Shown here: positions 8,258-16,287 of the stretch, piece after piece | Layout of the letters: each line of letters opens with the position of its first letter | Numbering within the stretch: position 1 is the stretch's first letter | Assembly (NCBI GenBank): GCA_028871195.1 | Contig: JAGWNT010000044.1 | Location: 1 to 30,226 of the forward strand | Length of the DNA: 30,226 nt | DNA from: REEB85 sp018971455 | Lineage (GTDB): Bacteria > Pseudomonadota > Alphaproteobacteria > Acetobacterales > Acetobacteraceae | Direction: 5' to 3' | Notes under the pieces: model-generated | Databases searched by the model: none | The model's input: only the letters and a program-made list of their open reading frames with translations | Told to the model about the DNA's origin: nothing | Translations under genes and position numbers: made by a program

Positions 8258-9391
8258 TCAGCGCAGGCCGAGGCCGCGCGCGATGATGCCGCGCAGGATT
8301 TCGCGGGTGCCGCCGCGCAACGAAAACGACGGCGCGTGCAGCATGGTGTAGTGCAGCACGGCGAAGAAGGCGGGCGCGTCGCCCGCGACCAGGCCGCGCG
8401 CGATTTCCGGGATGTCCTGCTCCACCAGCGCGCCGAGGTCTTTCACCACTGCCGCCTGGAGCGCGGGGTTCTCGCCGGCCTGCAACATGCCGGCGACCGA
8501 GCGCGAGAGCCGGCGCAGGGTGGTGATGTGGGCGACCAGCCGGCCGATGGCGATCGCCGCGCGTTCGCCGGGGTTGGGCCCCAGCGCGCGCACGAGCTCC
8601 ACCAGCAGGGTGAAGGATGAGAGAAAGCGCTCCGGCCCGCTGCGCTCATAGGCGAGCTCTCCGGTGACCTGCTGCCAGCCGCCGCCCAGCGTGCCGAGCA
8701 GCGCGTCATCGGACAGGAAGACGTCGTGGAACACCACCTCGTTGAAATGGTGCTCGCCGGAGAGCGCATGCACCGGGCGGATGGTGATGCCGGGTGTCGC
8801 GAGATCGACGAGGAACTGGCTCGTGCCGCCCTGGCGATCCTGCGGATCGGTGCCGGTGCGGCAGAACAGGATCATGACATGGGCTTCGTGGGCGTGGCTC
8901 GTCCACAGCTTGGTGCCGTTGACGCGGAAGCCGCCCGGCACCGCCACGGCGCGGGTGCGCACGGAGGCGAGGTCGGAGCCGGAATCGGGCTCGCTCATGC
9001 CGATGCAGAAGAAGCACGTGCCGGCGGCGATGCGGGGCAGGTACGTCATCCGCTGCGCCTCGGTGCCGAAGCGCAATATCGACGGCCCGCTCTGCCGGTC
9101 GGCGATCCAGTGGGCCGAGACGGGCGCGCCGGCGGCGAGCATCTCCTCCTGCACGACGTAGCGTTCCAGCGCACTGCGCTCGTGGCCGCCATAGCGGCGC
9201 GGCCAGGTCATGCCGATCCAGCCGCGGGCGGCGAGGCGTTTGCTGAAATCGGCATCGAACCCCGTCCAGCTCTCGGCGCGCCGGGCGGGTGGGCGATCGG
9301 CCAGCGCCTCGGCGAGGAAGGCGCGCACCTCGGCGCGCAGCGCCTCGGCCTGGGGGGCCGGCGGGGGCGGGGCGAAGGCGAGTGCGCTCAT
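8258..9391 (-). CDS. acyl-CoA dehydrogenase, SEP-motif subunit of a probable heteromeric pair
   Basis: 377 aa from the ATG at 9391. Longer readings add a poorly conserved leader and are unlikely. Family features include an N-terminal helical domain, the FAD/substrate segment FCIGMSEPDSGSDLASV, the beta-domain stretch NGTKLWTSHAHEA and a C-terminal helical domain ending in RGGTREILRGIIARGLG. The typical RxxFGxxxxxFQ FAD-adenine motif of the C-terminal domain is not seen here, but it is present in the adjacent 350-aa homologue. That complementarity resembles the alpha2beta2 acyl-CoA dehydrogenases of steroid side-chain catabolism. It likely oxidises an acyl-CoA in the cytoplasm; the chain is unknown. 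Confidence 0.9.
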   Translation of the reverse strand: MSALAFAPPPPAPQAEALRAEVRAFLAEALADRPPARRAESWTGFDADFSKRLAARGWIGMTWPRRYGGHERSALERYVVQEEMLAAGAPVSAHWIADRQSGPSILRFGTEAQRMTYLPRIAAGTCFFCIGMSEPDSGSDLASVRTRAVAVPGGFRVNGTKLWTSHAHEAHVMILFCRTGTDPQDRQGGTSQFLVDLATPGITIRPVHALSGEHHFNEVVFHDVFLSDDALLGTLGGGWQQVTGELAYERSGPERFLSSFTLLVELVRALGPNPGERAAIAIGRLVAHITTLRRLSRSVAGMLQAGENPALQAAVVKDLGALVEQDIPEIARGLVAGDAPAFFAVLHYTMLHAPSFSLRGGTREILRGIIARGLGLR

Positions 9392-9407
9392 TGGGGGTCC
9401 GCTTGCT

Positions 9408-9434
9408 ACAGGGCGGTGATCACAGGGCGGTGAT
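9408..9434. repeat. 14-bp tandem duplication at a stop codon
   Basis: The unit ACAGGGCGGTGATC (9408-9421) is followed directly by ACAGGGCGGTGAT (9422-9434). The repeat covers the final codons and stop of the upstream acyl-CoA dehydrogenase gene (minus strand). With one copy removed the frame would still end after the same Leu, at TAG instead of TGA, so the duplication looks neutral. Confidence 0.9.
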
Positions 9435-10472
9435 TTCGGCCCAGAGCCGATCGGCTCCGCGGCCGGCGACGTGCCGCCCGAGCAGCAGGCTCCATTCCGC
9501 CTCGCCGCCATCCTCGTCGCGCCAGGCCCACAGGCGCTTGGTGAAGAAATGCAGGCGATGTTCGTAGGTGAACCCCATCGCGCCATGCACCTGGTGGGCG
9601 ATGCCGGCGGCGATGCCGGCCGCCTCGCCGGCGCGGATCTTGGCCGCCGCCATGGCGGGAACGCGCAGCCCCGCGGCCATCGCCTCGGCGCCCAGCGAGG
9701 CGGCGGCGGCGGCGGCGGCGGATTGCCCGGCGAGGATGGCGAGGTTGTGCTGGATGGCCTGGAAGCGGCCGATCGGGCGGCCGAACTGCACCCGCTCCTG
9801 GGCGTACTGCACCGTCATCGCGGTGATCGTGTCCATCGCCCCGGCGATCAGCAGGCTGCGCGCCACGGCGCCGGCGGCGTGCAGGGGCAGGGCGGCGATG
9901 CCGGCGGGCGCGGGGGCGACGGCGCTGGCCGGCAGGGCGGCGTCGAACGCCACGCGGTCGCGCGGTTCGCGGGCCATGTTCTCGCCCGGCGTGACGGTGA
10001 AGCCGGTGGACGGCAGTGCGACGAAACTCTGCCCGTCATGGCTGGCGAGCACGGCGATGGCGGCGGCCGTGCGCGCCCAGGGCACGGCGGCGGCGACGCC
10101 GTGCAGGCGCCAGCCCGCGCCCTCCCGCCGCAGGACCAGCGCGGGATCGGCCGTGAGCGTCACCACGCCGGTGGGGGCGGTGAGGCCGGCGCCGGCGAGC
10201 AGCCAATGGGCGAGCATGGCCTCGGCGAGCGGCAGCGGCAGGGCGTGCGCGCCGGCGACCTGCAACAACGCGAGCGCCTCGGCCATGGGCAGGCCGAAGC
10301 CGCCGGCCTCCTCGGCCACCAGGGCGAGCGGCAGGCCGGCCGCGGCCACCGCATCCCAGGCGGCGTCGGGGAATTCGCCGCGCTCGGCGGCGGCGAGGAT
10401 GGCGGGCGTTGCGTGCTGGGCAAAGAGGCGCGCGGCGGTATCGAGCAGCAGCGTGCCGGCCTCGGTCGTCAT
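9420..10472 (-). CDS. acyl-CoA dehydrogenase, short partner subunit
   Basis: 350 aa from the ATG at 10472, 7 bp after the dioxygenase-like gene and 28 bp before the 377-aa homologue. The middle beta domain is short and lacks the SEP(x)SGSD motif. The C-terminal domain carries the FAD-binding signature QERVQFGRPIGRFQAIQH and HGAMGFTYEHRLHFF. The pair therefore divides the normal FAD-site motifs between two chains, as in heterotetrameric FadE proteins. Ala-rich composition is ordinary for this genome. I infer a heteromeric dehydrogenase; substrate unknown. Confidence 0.88.
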   Translation of the reverse strand: MTTEAGTLLLDTAARLFAQHATPAILAAAERGEFPDAAWDAVAAAGLPLALVAEEAGGFGLPMAEALALLQVAGAHALPLPLAEAMLAHWLLAGAGLTAPTGVVTLTADPALVLRREGAGWRLHGVAAAVPWARTAAAIAVLASHDGQSFVALPSTGFTVTPGENMAREPRDRVAFDAALPASAVAPAPAGIAALPLHAAGAVARSLLIAGAMDTITAMTVQYAQERVQFGRPIGRFQAIQHNLAILAGQSAAAAAAASLGAEAMAAGLRVPAMAAAKIRAGEAAGIAAGIAHQVHGAMGFTYEHRLHFFTKRLWAWRDEDGGEAEWSLLLGRHVAGRGADRLWAEITAL

Positions 10473-10479
10473 GCCGGCT

Positions 10480-10839
10480 TCAATCCTCGTGATTGACGAG
10501 CATGCTGGCATCGAGCGGCAGCACGGCGCCGAGCCACATCGCATGGACCAGATGGTCGTCGCGCTCGCGCCTGGTGTTGGGATGGATCAGCACCGTGAGC
10601 CCGAGACGGTTCAGCGCGATGAACGGCACCAGCGTGGGGAAGGCGGCGTTGGAAAAGGCAACCTGGTACATCGCCTGCGGATGCGGACCGACCTTGCCCT
10701 CGTGCCAGCGGCCGAGCGTGACCTCGAACCGCGCGCCGATCCATTCGCGCAGCTGGGCGGCGCGCTCGCGGGTGGTGGGATCGAAATAGACATGCGCGTG
10801 CCAGCCATCGATGGCGGCGATTTCTGTGGGCGGGCCCAT
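10480..10839 (-). CDS. DOPA 4,5-dioxygenase family protein
   Basis: 119 aa from the ATG at 10839, which has GGAGG at good spacing; the frame is open further upstream but without a better start. It matches the small DOPA_dioxygen family: DGWHAHVYFD (His14, His16), GPHPQAMYQVAF (His53), LTVLIHPNT (His86) and DDH (His96), the His set expected to hold the metal. Relatives perform extradiol 4,5-cleavage of L-DOPA or other catechols, but many genomic members have unknown substrates. Its place in an operon with acyl-CoA dehydrogenases and a crotonase suggests ring cleavage or a related step feeding CoA-ester breakdown. That pathway role is inference. Confidence 0.85.
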   Translation of the reverse strand: MGPPTEIAAIDGWHAHVYFDPTTRERAAQLREWIGARFEVTLGRWHEGKVGPHPQAMYQVAFSNAAFPTLVPFIALNRLGLTVLIHPNTRRERDDHLVHAMWLGAVLPLDASMLVNHED

Positions 10840-10865
10840 GGGCGATCCTCCGTGCTGCGGCGAGG

Positions 10866-11684
10866 TTAGCCGTCCGCCACCAGCCGCGTCCATGCCAGCA
10901 ATATGTCGCGCGCGGGCAGCCCGGGGACGGCGCCCAGCCGGGTCGCGGTGGGGTTGGCCGCGGAGATCACGCCATCCTCCAGGGTGGCGCGCGCCGAGCC
11001 GATCTGCGCCGAGGCGCAGGCGACGGTGAGGGCGGCGATGCCGCGCGCCTCCAGCGCCGCGAGACGGGCGATGCCGGCCTGCTCGATGCCGATGCCGGCG
11101 TCGTTGTAGGCGGCGGCGAAGCCATCGGCGCGCAGCGCCATGGCCGGGTCGCCGCCGACCAGCCCGCCATGCGAGCCGGTGACGATGACGGCGCCGCGAT
11201 CAGCCGCCGCATCGACCATCGCCGCCGAATCGATCAGCACCAGCGCGCGCCATGCGCCGGGCGGGTGGAGCACGGCGCGCCCCTCCGCCCCCGCGGGCGG
11301 CGTGCCGGTGTGCCAGGGGGCGGCACGCAGGCGCTCGGCCGCCGCGGCGCAGCTCATGCCCTGCTGCACGCCGGCGGCGCGGGCCGGGGCGTTGGCGCAG
11401 CAGACACGCCCGCGCGCCAGCATGTCGCCCGTGTCGCCGACACGGGCGGTGAGGTGGGAAATCGCCGCCGCGGCGATGCCGAGCCCTTCCAGCATGGCCA
11501 GCGACGCGATGCCGGCCTCGTCGCGCCCGATGCCGGCATCGTGGAAGATGGCCGCCCGCACGCCGGCCAGGGCGGCGAGCCGGCCGGGATAGGCGCCGCC
11601 ATGCGAGCCGGTGACCAGCACCGCACCCCGGCAATCGGGCAGCTTGGTGACCGTCGGCGCCACGACAATCGGCGGTTCTGCCAT
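10866..11684 (-). CDS. unknown protein built of two tandem copies of one domain
   Basis: 272 aa from the ATG at 11684, with a strong GGGGGAAGG Shine-Dalgarno; it is first in the minus-strand arm. I do not recognise a named family. Repeat 1 (about residues 18-119) and repeat 2 (about 162-268) align: TGSHGG at 25-30 and 169-174, DAGIG at 49-53 and 195-199, AGIAxLxxLExxGIAA at 57-72 and 203-218, and Ala-Asn at 97-98 and 243-244. Each copy looks like an alpha/beta unit with Gly-rich turns, giving a pseudo-twofold protein in which the His, Asp and Asn positions could form a composite site. No signal peptide or membrane segment is seen. It is divergent from ThDP-dehydrogenase genes, so a metabolic enzyme is the most likely guess. 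Confidence 0.85.
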   Translation of the reverse strand: MAEPPIVVAPTVTKLPDCRGAVLVTGSHGGAYPGRLAALAGVRAAIFHDAGIGRDEAGIASLAMLEGLGIAAAAISHLTARVGDTGDMLARGRVCCANAPARAAGVQQGMSCAAAAERLRAAPWHTGTPPAGAEGRAVLHPPGAWRALVLIDSAAMVDAAADRGAVIVTGSHGGLVGGDPAMALRADGFAAAYNDAGIGIEQAGIARLAALEARGIAALTVACASAQIGSARATLEDGVISAANPTATRLGAVPGLPARDILLAWTRLVADG

Positions 11685-11772
11685 GCCTTCCCCCCACATG
11701 GACGCTGTTTGGCCGATCGTGGTAGCACCGAACCAAGCCGCACAACAAAGCCGCACCCGCGAGGAGACGTGC
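11685..11772. promoter_or_regulatory. divergent promoter region of the catabolic locus
   Basis: 88-bp gap between the divergent 272-aa protein gene and E1 alpha; both arms of the locus must be driven from here or from inside the flanking genes. A 9-bp direct repeat, AAGCCGCAC, occurs at 11735-11743 and 11748-11756 (13-bp step, a little over one helical turn), a possible regulator site. GAGGAGA at 11761-11767 is the ribosome site of E1 alpha. I see no clear -35/-10 pair. Confidence 0.4.
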
Positions 11773-12768
11773 ATGCCTCATGATTCCAACATCGATGTCG
11801 CGCGCCTGCGCGCCCAGCATCAGCTGATGTGGCGCATCCGCGCGCTCGAGGAGGCGGCCCTGCGCGGCCTTGCGGAGAAGCTGGTGCTCGGCGCCATTCA
11901 TCCCTCCATCGGGCAGGAGGCCATCGCCGCCGGCGTGGTGGGCAATTTGCGCCGCGACGACATCCTGCTTTCGACGCATCGCGGCCATGGCCACACCCTG
12001 GCCAAGGGGGCGCAGAGCGAGGCAATGCTGCGCGAGCTGTTCGGCCGCGTTGGCGGCAATTGCGGCGGCAAGGGCGGCTCGATGCACATCGCCGATTTCA
12101 GCGTCGGCATGCTCGGCGCGAATGGCGTGGTGGGGGCCAACATCGTGATCGCCGCCGGCGCCGCGCACGCCATCAAGCTGAAGGGCGAGGATCGCGTCGT
12201 GTGCTGCATCTTCGGCGACGGCGCGATCAATCGCGGTCCGTTCCTGGAAGGATTGAACTGGGCTGCGGTGTTCGGCCTGCCGGTGCTGTTCGTCTGCGAG
12301 GATAATGGTTTCGCGGCGACCACGCGCACGGCGAGCATGACCGCGGGCGCCGGGCCGTCCGCCCGCGCGCGCAGTTTCGGCCTGGCCACCGAGGAGGTGG
12401 ACGGCAACGACATCCTGGCGGTGGACGCCCTCGCGCGCGACATGATCGCGGCGGTGCGGGCCGGTGGCGGGCCGCGCTTCCTGCATGCCCGGACCTATCG
12501 CCTGACCGGCCATACCGGCGCCGACGCGGCGGGCTATCGCCCGGCCGCCGAGGTCGAGGAGGCGCGGCGGCATGAGCCGATTTTGCGCGCCGCCGAGTTG
12601 TTGCGCGCGGCCGGCCTCGGCGAGGCCGAGCTCGCCGCCGACCGCGCCATGGCGCAGGAGGAGATGCAGCGCGGCTATGCCGCCGCCGTTGCCGCGGCCT
12701 TCCCGCCGGCCGGCCACGCCTTCCTCGACGTGCAGGATATCGGCAGCCCCGAGCTGGAGACGATCTGA
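11773..12768 (+). CDS. 2-oxoacid (pyruvate/acetoin-type) dehydrogenase E1 alpha subunit
   Basis: 331 aa from the ATG at 11773, which has GAGGAGA just upstream; in-frame starts further 5' lie in the intergenic region or the divergent gene. ThDP-binding motif GDGAINRGPFLEGLNWA begins at 148 and ends with Asn178 in CEDNG. STHRGHGH and GGKGGSMH are typical of E1 alpha/acetoin dehydrogenase alpha chains. With the next gene it should form the alpha2beta2 E1 that decarboxylates a 2-oxoacid or cleaves an acetoin-like substrate. No E2 or E3 gene is in the window, so the acyl acceptor is unclear. The stop overlaps the next ATG by 1 bp (TGATG). Confidence 0.93.
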   Translation: MPHDSNIDVARLRAQHQLMWRIRALEEAALRGLAEKLVLGAIHPSIGQEAIAAGVVGNLRRDDILLSTHRGHGHTLAKGAQSEAMLRELFGRVGGNCGGKGGSMHIADFSVGMLGANGVVGANIVIAAGAAHAIKLKGEDRVVCCIFGDGAINRGPFLEGLNWAAVFGLPVLFVCEDNGFAATTRTASMTAGAGPSARARSFGLATEEVDGNDILAVDALARDMIAAVRAGGGPRFLHARTYRLTGHTGADAAGYRPAAEVEEARRHEPILRAAELLRAAGLGEAELAADRAMAQEEMQRGYAAAVAAAFPPAGHAFLDVQDIGSPELETI

Positions 12769-13727
12769 TGCGCATGAGCTATCTCGATGCCGGGCGGGCG
12801 GCGTTGGCCGAGGAGATGCGGCGCGACCCGACGGTGTGGGCGGTGGGCGAGGATCTCGGCCGCGGCGGGGTGTTCGGCCAGTATCGTGCGCTGGTCGATG
12901 AGTTCGGGCCGGCGCGAATTTCCGATGCGCCGATCAGCGAGGCGGCGATCATGGGGGCGGCCGTGGGGGCGGCGATGATGGGCACGCGCCCGGTGGTGGA
13001 GATGCGCTTCTCCGATTTCGCGCTCTGCGCCGTCGATGAACTGGTGAACCAGGCGGCCAAGGCGCGCTTCATGTTCGGCGGGCAGAGCCGCGTGCCGCTG
13101 GTGGTGCGCGAGCCGATCGGCATGTGGCGCAGCTCGGCCGCCCAGCATTCGCAATCGCTGGAGGCGTGGTACGCGCATATCCCGGGCCTCGTCGTCGCCT
13201 GCCCGGCGACGCCGGCGGATGCCAAGGGGCTGCTGGCGACTGCCATACGCTGCGATGATCCGGTGGTGCTGATGGAGCACAAGAATCTCTGGCCGCTGGA
13301 GGACGAGGTTCCGGAGGGGAGCTACACGACGCCCTTCGGCGTCGCGCGGATGGTGCGCGAGGGCGGTGACGTCACCCTCGTGTCATGGTCCGCCCAGGTG
13401 CATGCCTGCGCCGAGGCGGCCGCGACGCTGGCGGGCGAGGGCATCGCCGTCGAGCTGCTCGACCTGCGCACGCTGTGGCCGTGGGACAAGGCGGCGGTGC
13501 TGAAAAGTGCCGCAAAAACCGGGCGGTTGCTGGTGGCGCATGAGGCGGTGACGGTGGGCGGCTTCGGCGCCGAGATCGCGGCGAGCGTGGCAGAGACGCT
13601 GGGCATTCCGGTGCGCCGGCTGGGCGCGCCGCGCGCGCCGGTGGGATACGCGCCGCCGGTGGAGGATGCGGTGCGGGTCACCGCGCCGATGATCGCCGCC
13701 GCCATTCGCCAGATGATGAGGTCCTGA
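12768..13727 (+). CDS. 2-oxoacid (pyruvate/acetoin-type) dehydrogenase E1 beta subunit
   Basis: 319 aa, ATG sharing one base with the E1 alpha stop. Recognisable E1 beta features are VGEDLGRGGVFG near residue 25, SDAPISEAAIMGAAVGAAMMG, and AAQHSQSLEAWYAHIPGL containing the conserved His of the ThDP site. The C-terminal domain (VTLVSWSAQVHACAEAA onward) is the transketolase-C fold that packs the heterotetramer. It lacks a lipoyl segment. Tight coupling with E1 alpha indicates a 1:1 complex. Confidence 0.93.
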   Translation: MRMSYLDAGRAALAEEMRRDPTVWAVGEDLGRGGVFGQYRALVDEFGPARISDAPISEAAIMGAAVGAAMMGTRPVVEMRFSDFALCAVDELVNQAAKARFMFGGQSRVPLVVREPIGMWRSSAAQHSQSLEAWYAHIPGLVVACPATPADAKGLLATAIRCDDPVVLMEHKNLWPLEDEVPEGSYTTPFGVARMVREGGDVTLVSWSAQVHACAEAAATLAGEGIAVELLDLRTLWPWDKAAVLKSAAKTGRLLVAHEAVTVGGFGAEIAASVAETLGIPVRRLGAPRAPVGYAPPVEDAVRVTAPMIAAAIRQMMRS

Positions 13728-13731
13728 TCCG

Positions 13732-15474
13732 ATGAGCACGAGCGCGCGACCCTCGAACGAAATGACCGGCGGCGAAGCCCTGGCGCGGATGATCCAGGCC
13801 TATCACGGCGGAGCGATGTTCGGCATGGGCGGCTTCCAGCTGCTGCCCTTCTACGATGCCGCGCGCCGGCTCGATCTCGCGCATCACCTCATCAACGATG
13901 AGCGGGCGGCGATCTTCATCGCCGACGCCTATGCCAAGATCAGCGGCCGCGTCGGGCTGTGCGACGCCACGCTCGGGCCGGGGGCGACCAATCTCGTGAC
14001 CGGCCTGGTGGAGGCGTTGAATGCCGGCTCGCCGCTCGTCGTGCTGGTGGGCGACGCGCACCGGGAGCATGCGTGGAAGAACATGACGCAGGAGGCGCGG
14101 CAGATCGACATCCTGCGCCCGGCCTGCAAGGAGCTGATCCGCATCGAATCCGCCGCGCGCATCCCCGAGCTGATGCGCCGCGCGTTCCGTGTTGCCACTT
14201 CCGGCCGGCCCGGCCCGGTGGTGGTCGATGTGCCGGAGGATGTCTGCCACGCGACGCATGGCTTCGAGGCGGATGCTTTCCGCGCCGATGCCGCCTGTGA
14301 GGGCGCACCCTCGTTGCGCTGCCGGCCGGACGCGGCGGCACTCGCGCGCGCGGCGGCCCTGATCGCGGCGGCGCGGACGCCGATCCTGCTGGCCGGCGGC
14401 GGCGTGCATATCAGCGGGGCGGCGGCGACACTGGCGGATTTCGCCCATGCCATCAACCTGCCGGTCGCCCACACCATGACCGGCAAGGGCGCCATCGCCT
14501 GCACGGATACGCTCAGCGCGGGGCTGTTCGGCCGCTATGACCGGATCGCCAACAACGTGATCGCCGAGGCCGACCTCATCGTCGTGCTGGGCTGCAAGCT
14601 CGGGGAAATCGCCACTAAGCGTTTCACCGTGCCGCCCGCCGGCAAGCGCATCATCCACATCGACATCGTCGCCGAGGAATTCGGCCGCACCGCCGAGCCC
14701 GAGCTGTGCCTGTGGGGCGACGCGCGCGACACCATTGCCGAGCTGCACGCCCTGCTGGCGCCGCAGGCCAAGGCCATCCACACCCGCCAGCAGGCCCATG
14801 CCGACGCGATCGCCAAGGCGATGGCGGGCTGGCGCGCCGAGGTGGCGCCGCGGCTGACCTCCGACGAGACGCCGGTCAGCATGGCGCGGCTGATGCATGA
14901 GCTGAACGTCATCATGCCGGTGGACGGCATTCTGGTGGCCGATGGCGGGTTCGCCGCCCATTGGGGCGGGCTGCTGTTCGACACCAAGGCGCCGGGGCGG
15001 TGCTTCGTGCCCGATCGGGGTTTCGCCTCCATCGGCTACGGCCTGCCAGGGGCGATCGGCGCGGCGCTCGCCGCACCCGGCCGCAAGGTGGTGAGCCTGA
15101 CCGGCGATGGCGGCTTCAACATGATGCTCGGCGAGATCGAGACGGCGCGGCGGATGAAGCTCGCCTTCACCATCGTCGTCGTCAACAATGCCGCCAGCGG
15201 CTACGTGAAGGCGTTGCAGCATTTGCTGTACGGCCAGGGCGCCTATCATGCCTCGGACCTGGCCGAGACCAATTACGCCACTGTCGGCCAGGCGCTGAGC
15301 GTGCATGCCATCCGCGTCGAGCACCCGGGCGATCTGGCGGCGGCACTCGCGGCCGGCCTGTCCCATGACGGGCCGACCATCATCGATCTGGTGGTGACGC
15401 GCGATCCGGCGAAGATGCTGCCCGGAGTGGACAACCGCGCCGTGCAGGTGAAGAAGGGAGATCGCGTTGCCTGA
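13732..15474 (+). CDS. ThDP-binding enzyme of the acetolactate synthase family
   Basis: 580 aa, ATG 4 bp after the E1 beta stop with GAGG upstream. The three-domain acetolactate-synthase/benzoylformate-decarboxylase layout is clear: a PYR domain with the activating Glu57 in NDERAAIFIADAYAK, a central domain, and a PP domain with GDGGFNMMLGEIETA at 458 onward and NN for the metal. It is probably not the biosynthetic IlvB, because no regulatory subunit is nearby and it sits among catabolic genes. Relatives include oxalyl-CoA decarboxylase, glyoxylate carboligase and sulfoacetaldehyde acetyltransferase; the substrate cannot be chosen from sequence alone. It is followed directly by an SDR gene with overlapping ends. 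Confidence 0.9.
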   Translation: MSTSARPSNEMTGGEALARMIQAYHGGAMFGMGGFQLLPFYDAARRLDLAHHLINDERAAIFIADAYAKISGRVGLCDATLGPGATNLVTGLVEALNAGSPLVVLVGDAHREHAWKNMTQEARQIDILRPACKELIRIESAARIPELMRRAFRVATSGRPGPVVVDVPEDVCHATHGFEADAFRADAACEGAPSLRCRPDAAALARAAALIAAARTPILLAGGGVHISGAAATLADFAHAINLPVAHTMTGKGAIACTDTLSAGLFGRYDRIANNVIAEADLIVVLGCKLGEIATKRFTVPPAGKRIIHIDIVAEEFGRTAEPELCLWGDARDTIAELHALLAPQAKAIHTRQQAHADAIAKAMAGWRAEVAPRLTSDETPVSMARLMHELNVIMPVDGILVADGGFAAHWGGLLFDTKAPGRCFVPDRGFASIGYGLPGAIGAALAAPGRKVVSLTGDGGFNMMLGEIETARRMKLAFTIVVVNNAASGYVKALQHLLYGQGAYHASDLAETNYATVGQALSVHAIRVEHPGDLAAALAAGLSHDGPTIIDLVVTRDPAKMLPGVDNRAVQVKKGDRVA

Positions 15475-16276
15475 GACAAGATCGGCCATGCGGCTGAAGG
15501 GGCGGATCGCCCTGGTGATCGGCGCCGGCTCCTCCGGCCCGGGCTGGGGCAACGGCAAGGCGGCGGCGGTGCAGTATGCGCGCGAGGGGGCGGGTGTCGT
15601 CGCCGTCGATCTGCGGGGCGAGGCCGCCGAGGAGACCGCCTCGATCATCCGCGGCGAGGGCGGCGAGGCGCTCGCGCTGACCGGCGATGTGACGAACGCG
15701 GCCGATGTGGAGAGGATCGTCGGCGAGACGCTGGCGCGCTTCGGGGCCATCGACATCCTGCACAACAATGTCGGCATCACCGACATGGGCGATCTCGCCA
15801 CCGTCACCGAGGAGGCGTGGCACCGGGTGATGGACGTCAACCTCACCAGCGTCTTTCTCACCTGCCGCGCGGTCGTGCCGGTGATGCAGCGCCAGCACCG
15901 CGGCGCCATCGTCAATATCTCCTCGCTCGCCGGCGCGGTGATCAATGCCTATCCGTATTTTTCGTACTATGCCTCGAAGGCGGGGCTCAATCATTTCACC
16001 CGCGCGCTGGCGGTGCGTCATGCCAAGGACGGCATCCGCGCCAACGTCGTCATGCCCGGCGTGATGAACACGCCGCTGATCCACAGCCAGATTTCCGGCC
16101 AGTATGCCGACACCGCGGCCATGCTGGCGGCGCGGGATGCGATGAGTCCGATGGGCCGCATGGGCGATGCGTGGGACGTGGCGCGGGCCGCGGCGTTCCT
16201 CGCCTCGGACGATGCCAGCTACATCACCGGCGTGTGTCTGCCCGTCGATGGCGGGCTGGCCTGCCTCGCGCAATAA
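15467..16276 (+). CDS. short-chain dehydrogenase/reductase
   Basis: 269 aa from a TTG at 15467 that overlaps the preceding stop by 8 bp and has AAGGGAG at ideal spacing. The next candidate is an ATG at 15488 (262 aa) with no good ribosome site, so the TTG is preferred. The nucleotide-binding Gly-rich loop is unusually long and Gly-rich (GAGSSGPGWGNG) compared with the common TGxxxGxG. NNVG, the Ser in NISSLAG and the YASK catalytic pair are present. It is an NAD(P)-dependent oxidoreductase, probably reducing or oxidising the hydroxy/keto product of the adjacent ThDP enzyme; this is inferred from adjacency. Confidence 0.9.
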   Translation: MPETRSAMRLKGRIALVIGAGSSGPGWGNGKAAAVQYAREGAGVVAVDLRGEAAEETASIIRGEGGEALALTGDVTNAADVERIVGETLARFGAIDILHNNVGITDMGDLATVTEEAWHRVMDVNLTSVFLTCRAVVPVMQRQHRGAIVNISSLAGAVINAYPYFSYYASKAGLNHFTRALAVRHAKDGIRANVVMPGVMNTPLIHSQISGQYADTAAMLAARDAMSPMGRMGDAWDVARAAAFLASDDASYITGVCLPVDGGLACLAQ

Positions 16277-16287
16277 GGGGGCGTGCG

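Noticed and set aside
13678..15945. Long antisense open frame over the ThDP enzyme gene
   Set aside because: Lies opposite a clearly recognised 580-aa ThDP enzyme and reads as low-complexity His/Arg/Ala protein; typical shadow frame.
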